Below are positions 23,894 through 35,408 of a stretch of DNA of 64,000 nucleotides, in pieces. The stretch comes from Stropharia rugosoannulata (taxonomy: Eukaryota > Basidiomycota > Agaricomycetes > Agaricales > Strophariaceae). Each line of letters starts with the position of its first letter. Within the stretch, counting starts at the first letter, position 1. The stretch spans positions 1,798,001-1,862,000 of the forward strand of contig JANCIK010000012.1 in the NCBI GenBank assembly GCA_028532985.1, given 5' to 3'. The notes under the pieces are model-generated. The model did no database searches and had not been told where the DNA came from. It saw nothing but the letters and a program-made list of their open reading frames with translations. The position numbers and the translations under genes are program-made.

Positions 23894-25271
23894 TCAAGCA
23901 AGGGGGATCTCAGTGGTCCCTGGACTTCCTAGTGCACGAAGGCTCCGTCAGAAAAAGCCCTTACTTTTATATAAAGAATTATATGCGCACCTGTACTCGC
24001 CCTCGGCAGCTACGCTCAGTTCCTCGATTTCACCTTGGACACCGGAAAGCGCCTCTGCCGCGACACTGAAATACATAAGCTGCGCCTTGATGAGTTCATT
24101 GAGGTTCTTGATTGGCTCAGGCTGCAGGGTGTGAATATATTAATATATTAAATGAGGAATTAGATCAGTAACAGTGCAAGGCGGTGCAGGCAGAACAAGC
24201 GCCACGTACGTTCTCGAGAACAGTCTTCATCAGGGTGATAGCAACCTCGGTCTTCTGAACGAGGTCGTCCTCAGCATTCTCGACTTCAAGACGAGCCTGT
24301 TCTTGTTTCGCGGGGCCCGCATTCTTGAGTCTGGAAAAAGACGGCAAATATGAGCAACCGTACACATAAGTCTGAGAAAAAGCACATACGTCTGCTTCGC
24401 CGCGTCCAGCTCGAGTCTGCTGACGCGCACCGCCTGCCTCGCCTTCATCGCGACCGTGATTGAGGCGTTCAACGTCGTCTGCCAGGGATGCAGGAAGTTC
24501 TGCGCAATCGCCGCGTCCTGCTCGAGACGAGCCGTTGCGACGCGGTCAAACCCGCCCGCGTACAGCTCCAGAGCGCGCCCGAGTCGATCGGTCTCGGCTG
24601 TGGGCCCCGCGGCGACAGCGCTGGCGGCGCTGTGCGCAGCACGCGTGAGCGCATGGGGAAGCGTCTTGTGCTGCACGCGCGGCGGCGCGGTGGGCGTCGG
24701 CGTTGGCAAGCTCGTGCCCTTCAGGTTCGTCGCCGCGAAAGAGGTGATGTTGTACCCGATAGAGGACGACAGCTCGGAGAGCGACTCCTGGATCTGTGTC
24801 GGGTAGTCGTATGTCTCCGACTCGTACACCTTGGTTATCCTGCCCGCCAATCTGTAAGTACCGAAACCAAGAACCAGACTGATGTATCGCACTTGAGCAT
24901 GGATATATGAGCAGAACGGAGAGCATCGACACGGGATTCGAGGTCCTTGTACTCTGTTATGCATGTCAGTCAGCACGTAGCACACACAAGTAGGTACGGG
25001 AGCCCGCGTCCGCGGTTCATCTGGCAGGCCCAGCACCGCAGCACCCGTCAGGGGTGTCTGCCCTCCAAGCCGCCGCCGAACTCAGACGACCGCACACAAA
25101 ACAGCCCAACGACTCACCCTGCGGCAGCTCCGTGATTTCATCCGCCGCGACCTGGCCGAGGCGCTCGCGGGTCGCCTGCACGCTCGAGTTGAAGCCCTTG
25201 GTGAGTTTGGTGCCCGCCTGGGCAAAATTGATGCTGTTCAAGCTGGACTGGAGCTTCGACCACCCTTCCAT
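23894..25271 (-). CDS. GVP36-type BAR-domain protein (about 325 aa)
   Basis: A membrane-curvature protein of the BAR_2/Gvp36 family, acting at Golgi and endosomal membranes in yeast. Six exons on minus: 25271-25118, 24953-24893, 24851-24390, 24330-24210, 24121-23991 and 23942-23894, 978 nt in frame. Family blocks are visible throughout: TRERLGQVAADEITELPQ, EYKDLESRVDALRSAH, TKVYESETYDYPTQIQESL, a helix with EDDLVQKTEVAITLMKTVLE, and NLNELIKAQLMYFSVAAEAL near the end. I chose the start MEGWSKLQSS because it matches the usual family start. A Thr/Pro/Ala-rich stretch stays open upstream to about 25550 but has no in-frame ATG, so a spliced 5' exon remains possible. The last exon is the least certain. 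Confidence 0.85.
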
Positions 25272-26736
25272 GGCTGTCTGTTTGAGGCTGGTGGTGAATT
25301 GGGTGGCTGTGGTGGTGGTGGTTGCGGTCGAAGAGGGGTGGACGGGTGCCGGGGCCGGTGGTGCCTGTGCGGTTGGGCCGGTGCTCGCTGTGGGCGCACT
25401 GGGCTCGGCGGGCGGCGTCGGGGAGCTCGTTGGGACGGCCGTGGTTGTGGTGATGAGACCAATTTGTCTCGTTGCGATATCGGTCAACTGCGCCGCATGT
25501 ATGCTATTGGGGTCCGTGCGTCTTTCACCGCCTTCGGTCACAACCCAAAACAGATAACCTGTAGCTTGAATGTTTCCGTTTCTTGGCCATGCTAGACATT
25601 GGGAAGAATACGTGAGCGTGGCTTATGCTCATTCTTTATTACTTCTTCGAATCCCTTCAGATCGCCTTCTCGAAGCTATCTGATCTTCAACTTCATCTAT
25701 TCTTTCAGGGTCAATGGGCGCTAATGCAAATATACTTATAAGTACCACCCTTTAGAGAAGTGAACCAGGGACCTAAAGCAACAAGATATATACATCATTG
25801 TACATCAATTTTTCTGCAACTAACAAAAGTAGCATACATTACTCTCATAAGGATGTGTCATAAATGTAGCAAGGCCAAACTCGTAATATATGTGCGAAAG
25901 AAAAATCCAGAATCACAAAATAGAAACAACATGTGAAATAATACAACACCCCAAAGAAAAAGAAAATAGAAGAAATGTGGTTGATGGTAATGAGCAATAT
26001 GGCGGAGACCCGGGGCACGGTATAGGGAATATGGTGAAAGGTGTAGACGAAGAAAGAAATGAATGAAAGAAAAAAGAAGGAAATGCGCGATGAAAGCAAT
26101 GATCAAAGCAAGGTAGACAGCACAGCGCGACACGGAAGGACGGATTGGAGGGTGGATGAGGTGTAGCAGTTACGGCTGTGGATTGCCCATGGCGAGATAA
26201 TAAACTCAGCTGGGCCGGAGCTCCTTCTATACTAACCAAAATGTTAGCAGGAATGATACACGGAGGTTGAGCTAACTTACTGTATACAAAGACAAACGAC
26301 ACCAGTGAAGGTGACTGTCAAAAATACATCCCGATCGCTAAGCCACTGCATTCCGCCACAAGGCAAATAGGCGAGCGCAAGAGTTAGATTTTGATCCATG
26401 ATCCAAGGAAGCATGAGAAGGGTGCGGCGAGTCTGGCCGACAGGGAAAGGGGGGTGTTACAAGGTGTACATGAAAAGGGGCATAGGCCGGGTGGTTCTAA
26501 GGTTTCGTGACCGAGAAGAGGGAGATGAGTCTTCTGACAGAGTCCTTCCTCGTAGTATGCCGGCAGGGTATGCGATGATGAATTAGGCTATGAGCGAAGC
26601 CTGCGGTGACACAAAACGTCATTAACAGGGCAACGCAGAAAACATGATGTAGCAAAGCCCTGAAAAATAGACTCATGAACAAAAGGGATCCCACTCTGAA
26701 GCAGAGAAGCATACCTGCCATCACCGTGCATTGATC
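25272..26736. other. Intergenic, mostly non-coding
   Basis: From 25272 to about 25550 the upstream open frame of the BAR gene continues (Pro/Thr/Ala-rich). The rest, to the CK1 stop codon, holds AT-rich sequence with no supported gene; hydrophobic minus-strand open stretches at 25845-26300 are Phe/Ser-rich by composition and look like 3' UTR sequence. Confidence 0.45.
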
Positions 26737-27991
26737 CTACCGCCGTTTAGCGTTGCATGCTTCGCAGTACCTCCTGCCTCTCCCAGTGCCTTCGCTGCCA
26801 CTGCGGTGGCCATGCCTTCCTGTAGCCGGATTCGCGGGTACGGTCCAGTCAAATACATTGTCATACTCGATGCCCATGCGCTCCGCGAGGCCTTTGAATA
26901 GGTTGCGCAGGCCTTCGTAGTCCGGCAGGTCATCAAACTCGAGCGTGCGCGCGTACCGATAGAGCACATCGAATTCAGGCGCCAGGCCCAGCGTCAGCAG
27001 CTCCTCGTTCGCGATCTTGGCGTCGCGGATAAGGTCCCAGGTCGTGGACACAGGATCGTAGGTCTGACGAACGTGCTCCTGCTCAGACGGAGACAATCCG
27101 GAGATATTAGGAGGTTCAGAAGGTGCGCGCAGTTTGCGCCATGGCAAGCTGCCTCTGATGAAATAAATGAGCATGTATGCTAGTGACTCGAGGTCGTCGC
27201 GACGAGAAGATTCTAGAGGCACATGAGACTGGGAAAATAGTAGAACATGAGCACAATTCGACTTACCGACCCCCAGATGCGTGTTGATGGCGGCGAACAG
27301 AGAAGTTCCCACCCCGTGGAAGTCGTCCTGTTTGTAGGGGATATGGGTAGATGTTCGCGGATCCCGGAATTTTTTCGCGAGCCCAAAGTCAATGACATTG
27401 ACCATCTGGGCGGCTCTGCCAGTGCCCATGACGAAATTGGCTGGTTTTATGTCGCGGTGGACAATCCCGTTCGAGTGAATAAACTCGATACGCGATATCT
27501 AACAGCACATATATCAGCGCATCGAACAAAGAATTAGCTAGACTCGCCGCCACAGAGAGCGCGAAGCCACGGAAGTGTCGACTCACCACCTGATCCGCCA
27601 ATAGCAATACGGTCTTGAGAGAAAAGTGGCGGTTGCAGCGCTTGAAGAGATCTTCTAGGGATGGGCCCAGGAGGTCGATGATCATAACATTGTAATCCCC
27701 CTGCCTTCCTGACCACATAATCCACGGCACACCCGTCCCTCCCATAAGCGTTTTGTAGATTTTGCTCTCCTGCTTCAACGGGCTGTGCTTCGCCATCGCC
27801 GGCTCGAGCTTGATAGCGACCTCCTTGCCAGCCACCGTATGCACACCCAGAAATACGGTGCCTGCACAAAAAGCCAAAATGGTCAGATCGTCCTAATAGG
27901 AGCTCCAGTAGAAAATAAGAGGCTGACCACATCCCCCGTTGGCTATTTCCTCCTCCAGACGGTATTTGCCCGCGAACGTAGTGAAGTCCAT
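26737..27991 (-). CDS. Casein kinase 1 family protein kinase (348 aa)
   Basis: A CK1-type Ser/Thr kinase. Four exons on minus: 27991-27928, 27861-27587, 27498-27267 and 27212-26737, 1047 nt in frame. Motifs in order: glycine loop ANGGCGTVFLG, AIKLEP (ATP-binding Lys), [23 protein letters not shown] (catalytic Asp about 129), [19 protein letters not shown] (Asp about 150), [13 protein letters not shown], and [15 protein letters not shown]. These are diagnostic of CK1. The protein ends shortly after the kinase domain with a basic tail ([15 protein letters not shown]), without a palmitoylation motif or long regulatory tail. The glycine loop differs from the usual GSGSFG, which suggests one of the extra CK1 paralogs of mushroom-forming fungi rather than the Hrr25/Yck housekeeping types. 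Confidence 0.9.
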
Positions 27992-29786
27992 CGGATGGGC
28001 CTCCTGCTGAGATGGCGGTCAGGAGCAGGACAGAATTGTGGTCCAAGTTGCGGACGGTGGCGTGCCCCAGTTCCGGAAATAAGAGGGCTATGAAGCCGTA
28101 AGTATTTAAGAAGGAAACGAGTACAAAAGCCCCAGAGCCGTTTTCAACCACGATGCTCAAACGCGTGTCTTTGTCAGCCACCGGCTCCTCGGCTTCCCAT
28201 AGCCTTCCCTTTCTCGGATCCCCACAGCATTTAAATTAAATCCTTCACGCGCTATTATGTGGCTCTTCCTTGGCTCTAACACATAAGAAAATGTCATGAA
28301 TACGTCCCCAATCACGCTGAAACATCATTGAATGAAAGGATAACTTCAGAGGAACATTCGTGATAGCAATACTAAAATAAAAAGAGAACCGTGCATAAAA
28401 CATTTACACAAAGAATGACGCACGCGGCGGCAGCTAAACTTACCATTATGTCACGACTGGTGAGGTCTTCATGACGGACTTCACTGAAGATATCAGCACA
28501 CGACCTCTTCTAAAAGCGCAATCTCCTCCTCTGACAATTTCACTCTCCTATTCTGGGCTCTTTCACATGTCATTCAATATCTGTACTCTGAAGAATGGTT
28601 TTGGAATGATATGTTTTCTTGTGTTGCATGGTTCATCATCAATTGAGTAGAAATAACCAAAATAACATGTAGTCATGATCAAAGGGGACGCAGATGGAAA
28701 AAGCGAATAAATGAACTGACATTATTAGTATGCCTATAGTTCTGGGCCTGTTGGTCTTGACAACAAAGCGAGACGAAAGTATAACGTCCATCATTGAATA
28801 TGCACATTTGAAGTAAATATGTTCGATTGATGACAGGTAAATTCGCAGAATGGGCGGCTAAAATGCACTAGTACTAGTACCTGACTGTACACTTTACACT
28901 TTATTCAGCCCACTAATCTCACAAGAGAAGACATTTCATTCAGCTAATACGACGTCTGACTTGGAGGTGCAGGCTGTTTAATTATATCCTATAAAGTCTT
29001 TCTTGGACGTTCTGGCTGGTCACCCGATATACTCTCCCATTTACGTAGTGAACGGATCTTCTCTGAGATTAAAGTCAGCTGTTGTCAGGTTAGCAAGTCC
29101 TAGTCAATGGTACTTGGAGCAATGTACTATAGTGAGCTGCAACCTGCTGCAACTGGAGAGTGCTCAATATGCGTTGCGAGGGGTCCTAGCCCCTAAAAGC
29201 TGAGCCTTAGTTAAAATAACATAGAGTTCACGCTGCAGGTTGGCTACGAGCACTAGACGGAAGTAGATAGATAACGGTTGACTAACAGGTTCATGCGAGC
29301 TGAACTTGAGGAGAAAAGGTCGAAACATCTGCATTGGTACATAGCTTTAAAAAAAGATTTAAATAACTTAAGTACTCACAACTTGTACTTGTACTTATCA
29401 AAAATTAAGCGTGCTCGTTGACAAACATGGCCTTCATCAAGCATATCAGAGCCATTGACCGAGCGACCAGGCTCGTCGATGTATTATCTATATCGGAATA
29501 CAGTAAGCCAATCCAGAAAAATACAATCAGATCCACGTTATATGTAGTCAACAGAGTGTACGATATTCAAATTTCTCCTAAAAGACGTTTTAGTTCTCCA
29601 ATAGCAGCAGCAGGTAGAGCTAAAGCAAACATTTATAATCTCTTCCCCGACCACGGTCCAGATATTCTGACACGGCATTTCATTTCCCAATTCTTGACCT
29701 ATTTTCACTGTTAGGTACCCCGGCACACCTGCAAGCAATATCCATACCATTGCTGTTCATCTTCATCTTCAGGCACGAACCAAGCC
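27992..29786. other. Intergenic, 1.8 kb
   Basis: CK1 promoter region followed by AT-rich DNA. An open stretch from ATG 29427 to 29714 (95 codons, containing RAIDRATRLVDVLSISEYSK) has no recognisable relatives or splice signals tying it to a gene, so it is not called. Confidence 0.4.
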
Positions 29787-30284
29787 TCACTCCCTTCGCT
29801 CTGGCCCAGACACCGCCGACACCGTCCCCATACCAACTCTGCTTCCCCGCGTCCCCTCCCGGTCCCCATAATCAATCGTGTTCAATTCCCGCTCAGGCAG
29901 ACCGCCCATCGCCTCCGCCGAAAAATGCCTTTTATGCCTGCTCTCAAGCTCCGCCACCCGCCGGTTGATATTCACAAGCCACTCATCCACCTCCGCAAGA
30001 AATGAGCCGAGCGATGTGTTGTTACTGTAGTCGCCATAGTACTCGCCGCTATCGAGATCGCCGTTATTGTAGCTACTGCTACTCATGATAACGATGTCGT
30101 CGTCGCCCGCCGAGGTGCGCTGTATCACTGAGCCGGCGAGCGACGTTGTGCTGGTCGGCGTCGTGAGCGGGCATGTGCCTGCGCTTGACGGCGAGGAGAG
30201 CGAGGATGAGCTCGCTGACAGGCCGGGGGAGAGCGGTGAGCTGAGTCTGGGAGGAGTGTATGCTGTATTGCGAGCGGCGGTCAT
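29787..30284 (-). CDS. Hypothetical protein (165 aa)
   Basis: A single uninterrupted frame from ATG 30284 to TGA 29787. The N-terminal two thirds are Ser/Thr/Pro-rich low complexity; the C-terminal part has a potential helix (GSFLAEVDEWLVNINRRVAE) followed by a charged tail. It has no signal peptide or transmembrane segment. I do not recognise a family. High GC at third positions and an ATG start favour a real gene, but a single exon and low complexity leave doubt, and it could be one exon of a longer gene. Confidence 0.45.
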   Translation of the reverse strand: MTAARNTAYTPPRLSSPLSPGLSASSSSLSSPSSAGTCPLTTPTSTTSLAGSVIQRTSAGDDDIVIMSSSSYNNGDLDSGEYYGDYSNNTSLGSFLAEVDEWLVNINRRVAELESRHKRHFSAEAMGGLPERELNTIDYGDREGTRGSRVGMGTVSAVSGPERRE

Positions 30285-31209
30285 GGCAGACGTGTCTCGA
30301 CTGATGAGGAGGATGGGACTTCAAGTGCTTAAAAGCGTCTAGCAGTCTGAATCTGATCGAGGGACACGCGTGCTTTGTCGGGAAAAGGATACGTGAGCGG
30401 ACCGGGTGGGGTCCGCACTCAGCTAAGAACGGGCGTGCACGAGAGACAATAGCGATGGCCTGCAGGCCATTCATATAGCACTGGGGCAATATATATTCCG
30501 CCTAGGGGTGCGTAGAGCTGAGCGGGGATCAAGTTATAACGAGTTACCAGAGCAGCGCCCACTGCCTGGTGATGTCGATCTGTCCCGGGGCTGGGCACGC
30601 GAAGAAGCGTTACCATGTCAATCAACACAACTTACATCCACATAAATCCTGTACGCAACGTTTTCTTATTTCGGGCGCGATAATGAAGAAAAGAAGTGGC
30701 CCTGTTATAGCCGTGAGGCGTCCTACACGACTCATTAATGACGAAAAGCGGGAGAATTTGACTCGTTTATCAGGTAAAGCGCCCTGGGCCTCAGTCGAGC
30801 TAAAGCAAAGATCATTAGACATCTCCAGATCCAGACATCCCGCAACCAGACAGACATGACTGGTCGACTGTGTCCAGATCGACACAACGTCTGCTTCGAA
30901 CACATGTCGCATCAGGATATACATATAACAAAGCAATAGCATTCATTGTAAAACTAAAAACGCTCGGATCAACATAATATCAGAAGTCGATGAAAAATGA
31001 ACCCACCTGCGATATAACAAGCAGGCTTTCTTGAAGAAATAGCTGAGCGGCAGGAGATTTCCTGATAACATTGCGGGATGTTTGCGTCAGTTTCTGCGGT
31101 GTCCGAAGTTTGTCAGAATAGCACTTACAACTCAAATTAAAATAAAACACAGGCTAATCTCCGAGGCTCCCTTTTCTTATGCACCCTCTCGATGGGTTGG
31201 TATATGCGA
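30285..31209. other. Intergenic between hypothetical gene and mago
   Basis: No supported gene. The segment nearest 31209 is the 3' side of mago; the segment from 30285 is the promoter side of the hypothetical gene. Confidence 0.45.
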
Positions 31210-32005
31210 CTAGATAGGCTTGATCTTAAAGTGAAGCGAGATCAAGGAGAAAATCAAACACTGGACAATGTTTGCACTGAGTTGTTCGGGATAGATTTCA
31301 TAGATAACGGACCTTGAGATCTTGTACAAGATAGTAAAATACACGAAGCCCTTCAGGATCTTCACTATCTTGGATGTCAACCAATGAACCTATTTTGGCC
31401 GTCTGGAAAGTATTCGGAAATCAGAAGTCAGAGTATGATCTACTGAGATAGAACGGTGCTCTACCGGACCTCGAAGGCGATATGGTCATTTCCAACACGA
31501 ATTTCAAGCTCTTGTTTGCCCACTATGTTCTTCTTGGGCCAGTTAGTATCATCTTCCCTGCACATCAGAATGCGTCAATGTCCATGCAAGTCAGGACCAA
31601 TGAGACGACAAACTTCGTGATTTCACTCGATTCGACAATGCGTTTGAGCTCCTTCACAACAAGGGGCCCGACCCACACTGAAAGAAACAGAGCGCATAGT
31701 CAGTTGACCGGTGTATGGTCAGAGCAAAGATGATGAGAAGGCTCACTCTCTTTGCGAATAAGACTGTCATTGCGGTAGTTCGAGTTGTTTGCGTAGCGAA
31801 GACGGCCATGAGAGTACTCGAACTCCAAGAACTCGTGGCCGTGTTTGCCAGAGTGTCCGGTGCTAAAAAGAAGGTTGGCTCCGTGCCCATCAACGTCCTG
31901 AAGAAGCATGCTTACTAGTAGCTTCATGCCCGTCAGTATGCTGCATACAACATGTAATAAATGAACATACCGAAGGTAGAAGGGGTCGTTCTCGAGATTA
32001 GACAT
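31210..32005 (-). CDS. mago: Mago nashi homologue, exon junction complex core (149 aa)
   Basis: Mago binds Y14/RBM8 and locks the exon junction complex onto spliced mRN A in the nucleus. Seven exons on minus: 32005-31971, 31921-31916, 31862-31747, 31677-31614, 31557-31470, 31402-31313 and 31260-31210, 450 nt. The translation follows the family almost without change: [77 protein letters not shown] and the closing [12 protein letters not shown]. The second exon is only 6 nt (CTACTA). Without it the invariant YY in LRYYTG is lost; with it, the AG and GTAAGC borders and both phases are correct. It is divergently transcribed from SUS1 across 295 bp. Confidence 0.96.
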
Positions 32006-32300
32006 GGCTGGCTGGATTCAACATGCGCATCGCGAGCTGAACGATGTTGACCCTTACGTCAGCTTCTTCTTCCCACAGTCCCCAGCCTCGGGGCGATCCC
32101 ACTGTTCTCTTCCTCCGACGTCGAGGCTGTCGACGGTCTCTTTCTCGAACTGGCTGCTTTATCTTAATAAATAACGGTATGTGCTTTCAGTTTAAAAAAT
32201 CAAAAATGCAGCTACGCCCAACATTAATCACATCACTAACAGTCATTCCTTGACAGGACTTTGGTCGTGCTGGACCCCACTCCCATTTCTTCTCGCGACC
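32006..32300. promoter_or_regulatory. Shared divergent promoter of mago and SUS1
   Basis: The 295 bp between the two start codons must hold both promoters. The region is moderately GC-rich near mago, and I see no canonical TATA box. Both products act in nuclear mRNA biogenesis, so co-expression from one bidirectional promoter would make sense, but that is inference. Confidence 0.5.
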
Positions 32301-32751
32301 ATGGCTCCGTCCGACGTGAATGCACTCTACTTGCAGGTCCGAAAGCGACTCATCGAGACCGGGGAATGGGAGCAGTTCGTTGATGCATTTTCTGCATGCC
32401 GACTAATGAGGTCATAACCCGTACCCCAACAGGATACGCGCCATCATGTTCGCGAAGCTCAATGAGAGTGGTTGGTGCGACGACGTTCGCCACAAGAGCA
32501 AAGGTGAGTGCCTTTATATTGCATCCAACCCCAGGAATAACGGATAGATGTTATAGAAATAGCACGGAACATGGACCCGCTGTCTTTTACGAAGCTCATG
32601 GCCGAAATCTCGCCCAAAACTGCTTCAAGTGCGTGTTATCTTATAGAAATTACGCATACACTAAGTCGTCTGTTCAGCGTCAATTCCGCTTGCTGTGAAG
32701 CGTGAGGTTTCTACCGTCATCAGACAGCATCTCGAGAAACAGTTTGAATAA
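32301..32751 (+). CDS. SUS1: SUS1/ENY2, SAGA DUB module and TREX-2 subunit (96 aa)
   Basis: Sus1 is a small helical subunit shared by the SAGA deubiquitinase module and the TREX-2 mRNA export complex at the nuclear pore. Four exons: 32301-32374, 32433-32503, 32557-32628 and 32678-32751, 291 nt in frame. The protein reads NALYLQVRKRLIETGEWEQI, AKLNESGWCDDVRHKSK, then IPLAVKREVSTVIRQHLEKQ and ends QFE, matching the family over the whole length. At 96 residues it is the expected size. Yeast SUS1 is also intron-rich for its size, and splicing there is regulated; whether that holds here cannot be told from sequence. Confidence 0.95.
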
Positions 32752-33012
32752 ACTGTGCTGAAGCCAGATGGTTAAATGGCAAGAGGAATACATATGTACC
32801 ACTGCTCGTTCAAGAATGACTGGAGCATTGGGAGCGGTACTCACTGCTGGTGCCAATGCGAAAATTGACATAAGTAGCAGTCACAAGCTTATTGTTGAAG
32901 GTGTAGACCCAACGTTGACCACAACAAAGCTCTGAACTTTGAATGTTGAATAAATTGCAGTGTCCAGTTTAGGAAAGAAAACAAGTGGGATTAAGATAGG
33001 GAAATGTATAGA

Positions 33013-33982
33013 TTACTCAACGGTAGCTACCGCCGGCCCTGCTGCAGCAGCCTCGGCTTGTACAATCTTCTTCCCCAAAGCCTCTATCCTCTTAGCGGAG
33101 GTCATTACTTTCTCGCTGTGAAGTTTCGAGCCAACTCCCACTGGAACCCTGTCCCACGTAACAACCCTCATACCGACACCAGGCATTGCATGCTCACGAA
33201 GGTATGCAATCCACCGGTGCACGACCTCCGGATCCGCATCCCATGCCTTAATCGCTCGCTTGTGCACCTTGCGCTCAAAGTTCTCCTGGCTCTTCTTGTG
33301 CGCGAATGGGCTGCGAAGCACGGTCCAGAGGCGGCGCTGAGTGGGCAGCATGGCGGGCTGTGAACAGGGGATTTTGAGGGCACATGCAGCATGCGTTACG
33401 AAGTGAGTGAAGAGGCCAAGCAGCTTGACGTGGTGCGAGCGGAAGTGGATGCTCGCGACGGGTATATGATGCGTCCGTGGATGGAAGAAGGGCTTGTGCA
33501 CGCTCCGCCCGTGGATGAGCGTCATCGCGTAGTCCTCCTCGGTGTATGGCGCAAGGTTCGGGTCGAGCGTGCGCTTGAGGGGCAGTGTCTCTGGGTCATA
33601 TTTGAGCCCCAGAGCTTTCCAGTCCTTTCGCCTGCCTGGGATGTGAGACTAGGAACGACCCGGAGCACGACGGACGTACGACACTGCGACGGAGGTTGCC
33701 TTTTGTTGTCGCGCCACAGGGGGTTTACGGCCGCGAGTCTTGAGAGTACTAGAGGATAATCAGAGTAGGCATAGAAAGGCATATGTGCGACGTACGTCGG
33801 CCTTTGAGCCTTCCCCGCTGGTGTTGACGATGCTGGAGCACCCGAGCTAAGACGAAGGTCATATAAGAGCTAATGACATAGAGCCTACGGTCCAATGCGC
33901 ACCTAGAGACTGTACTTGCGAGCCTGGTCCATCTGAGGGTGTTTGGCGCGCACCGGCGTGTAGTCGAGACGGCAGCAAACAT
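33013..33982 (-). CDS. RSM10: Mitochondrial small-subunit ribosomal protein uS10m (272 aa)
   Basis: uS10 of the mitochondrial ribosome. Four exons on minus: 33982-33903, 33846-33796, 33748-33680 and 33631-33013, 819 nt in frame. The N-terminus (MFAAVSTTRRCAPNTLRWTR) is basic and Ser/Thr-rich, as expected of a mitochondrial presequence. The S10 domain spans about residues 100-200 (GRSVHKPFFHPRTHHIPVAS, LPTQRRLWTVLRSPFAHKKS). A C-terminal extension of about 70 residues ends AAGPAVATVE, as is common in fungal mitochondrial S10. The junction between exons 3 and 4 has two nearby acceptors; the one used here keeps the conserved RKDWKALGLKYDPETLPLKR frame. Confidence 0.93.
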
Positions 33983-34189
33983 CGTCGTTGTCGTTGCAGC
34001 CGGCAAGCAAGGCGGAGGAACGAAAAGAAATAATATAAGTTCCCACGGGTGGATATATGCGCCCAGGGAGCTAACTTCCATCCTTTTCACCCATCTAGTT
34101 CAATGTTTACGCGACGTATCACTCTTAATCCCGAAGGTCGTACATATGTAGGACATCGCTATAATTCAGTTCAAAGGCTGAGCATCACC

Positions 34190-35408
34190 TAAAGCTTACC
34201 GAAGTTATACGCTCCGCGAGGAAGGGGAATTACCAATTGATTATGCTGCAATTGCAACGACTCCGCCACAACTTATCGTCGAGTCTGTCCTAAACCACGG
34301 TCATGAGCCAGTACTGTTGGCAAAGATACAAAGTCGGGAACTTGACCTATCAACGATCAGCTGGTGCACAGCCAGCTTGCCGATGCTATCTTAAGGCAGC
34401 CGTCCTGTGTCTGTCAAGCGCCCGAAGTCCATCATATCAACCATCTTCAAAGCCGGTCCGATGCTACACGCTGCACTGGATGCGTCTGGCCGCGTTTATC
34501 TGCATGCATGCTTTGAATCTTCTGTCGTAAGAGTCTACATTTCGACAATTGCTCTGGTTCCTGCTCAGGAGACTTCTAGAACCTCATCCATGTCGAGCAT
34601 AGCGACCCCGAATTCCACATCAGTGCGCTTACCTTCTTTCCTGGTCTTGTCTCGTCTTTACGAATCATCTTGCAAAAATAGTTGCCCAAAAGTTCGTCGA
34701 AGGCTGGAATCACCCACATAAACCCTCTCCTATGATCCTGCGCATATTCTATGTCGCTTACTCCAAACCGGAAGGGCTCCAGCACCTATCAAATTTCAGT
34801 GACTACTGGTGAGTACATCCTTTCATATTCATAATTCAGCTGAGCTTACTCGCACATGATGTATAGCAACAGGGTTGGCAATGTCGAGATGTTATTTCAC
34901 GGAACACAGCGGGCATGCCATATAGCAGAAAGTCCAACAAAGGTTACTGCTTGCGAGTCGGACACATGCAACCTCTGCAACATTATTCGGGGGTCTTACA
35001 GCATGGAAAGGGCGAAAGGCAGTACGTTGTACCCTTTGTAAACTTTTTAAGTCGCTCACAGACCTCAGGGCGGATGTTTGGGCCTGGAATTTACTCTACA
35101 CGCGTATCTTCTAAGGCTGACGACTACGTCAGTAATGTGGATGATGATATGGCGTCGAGGGTGATGATCGTGAACCTTGTCGCTTTGGGCCGCTCGAAGA
35201 CGATGTACGAAGCATCGCATGATATGCAGCATGCCCCGCCTTTGTTCAACTCGGTTTGTCAAATCTACGCTTCAATCGACTCGTAGTTTGATCATTCTTC
35301 TAGGTCACGGCAGCGACGTATCCCGAAGGCGGCAAGGTCAACTATCACGAAGCTGTAGTTTATCGAGAAGATGCCATTTGCGCGAATGCTCTTATCGTTT
35401 ATTATTAA
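34190..35408 (+). CDS. PARP-like ADP-ribosyltransferase, 5' end unresolved
   Basis: The 3' half is a clear fungal PARP catalytic domain. Exons read with consistent phase: 34580-34622, 34682-34808, 34867-35021, 35069-35253 and 35304-35408 (TAA). Motifs: MLFHGTQRACHI (the H of the H-Y-E type active site), then a Cys-rich TACESDTCNLCNI segment, RMFGPGIYSTRVSSKADDY (the Y), and PEGGKVNYHEAVVYREDA near the end (third position in HEAVVY). Upstream, 34200-34390 reads VLNHGHEPVLLAKIQSRELD and 34440-34530 reads as a helix like that preceding the domain in relatives, but I cannot join these in one frame or find a start codon. The gene is either 5'-degenerate or has an intron pattern I could not solve. 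Confidence 0.65.

Noticed and set aside
25054..25557. Plus-strand frame of 167 codons over the BAR gene 5' region
   Set aside because: Shadow of the minus-strand BAR exon and its Pro/Thr-rich upstream frame; Gly/Val composition is typical of antisense frames.
25845..26302. Hydrophobic minus-strand frames (Phe/Ser/Ile-rich) that look like membrane proteins
   Set aside because: Composition follows from AT/GA-rich DNA, with no conserved motif or splice structure; the position fits untranslated or intergenic DNA downstream of CK1.
33001..33363. Plus-strand frame opposite uS10m
   Set aside because: Lies entirely within the conserved uS10m coding exon on minus.
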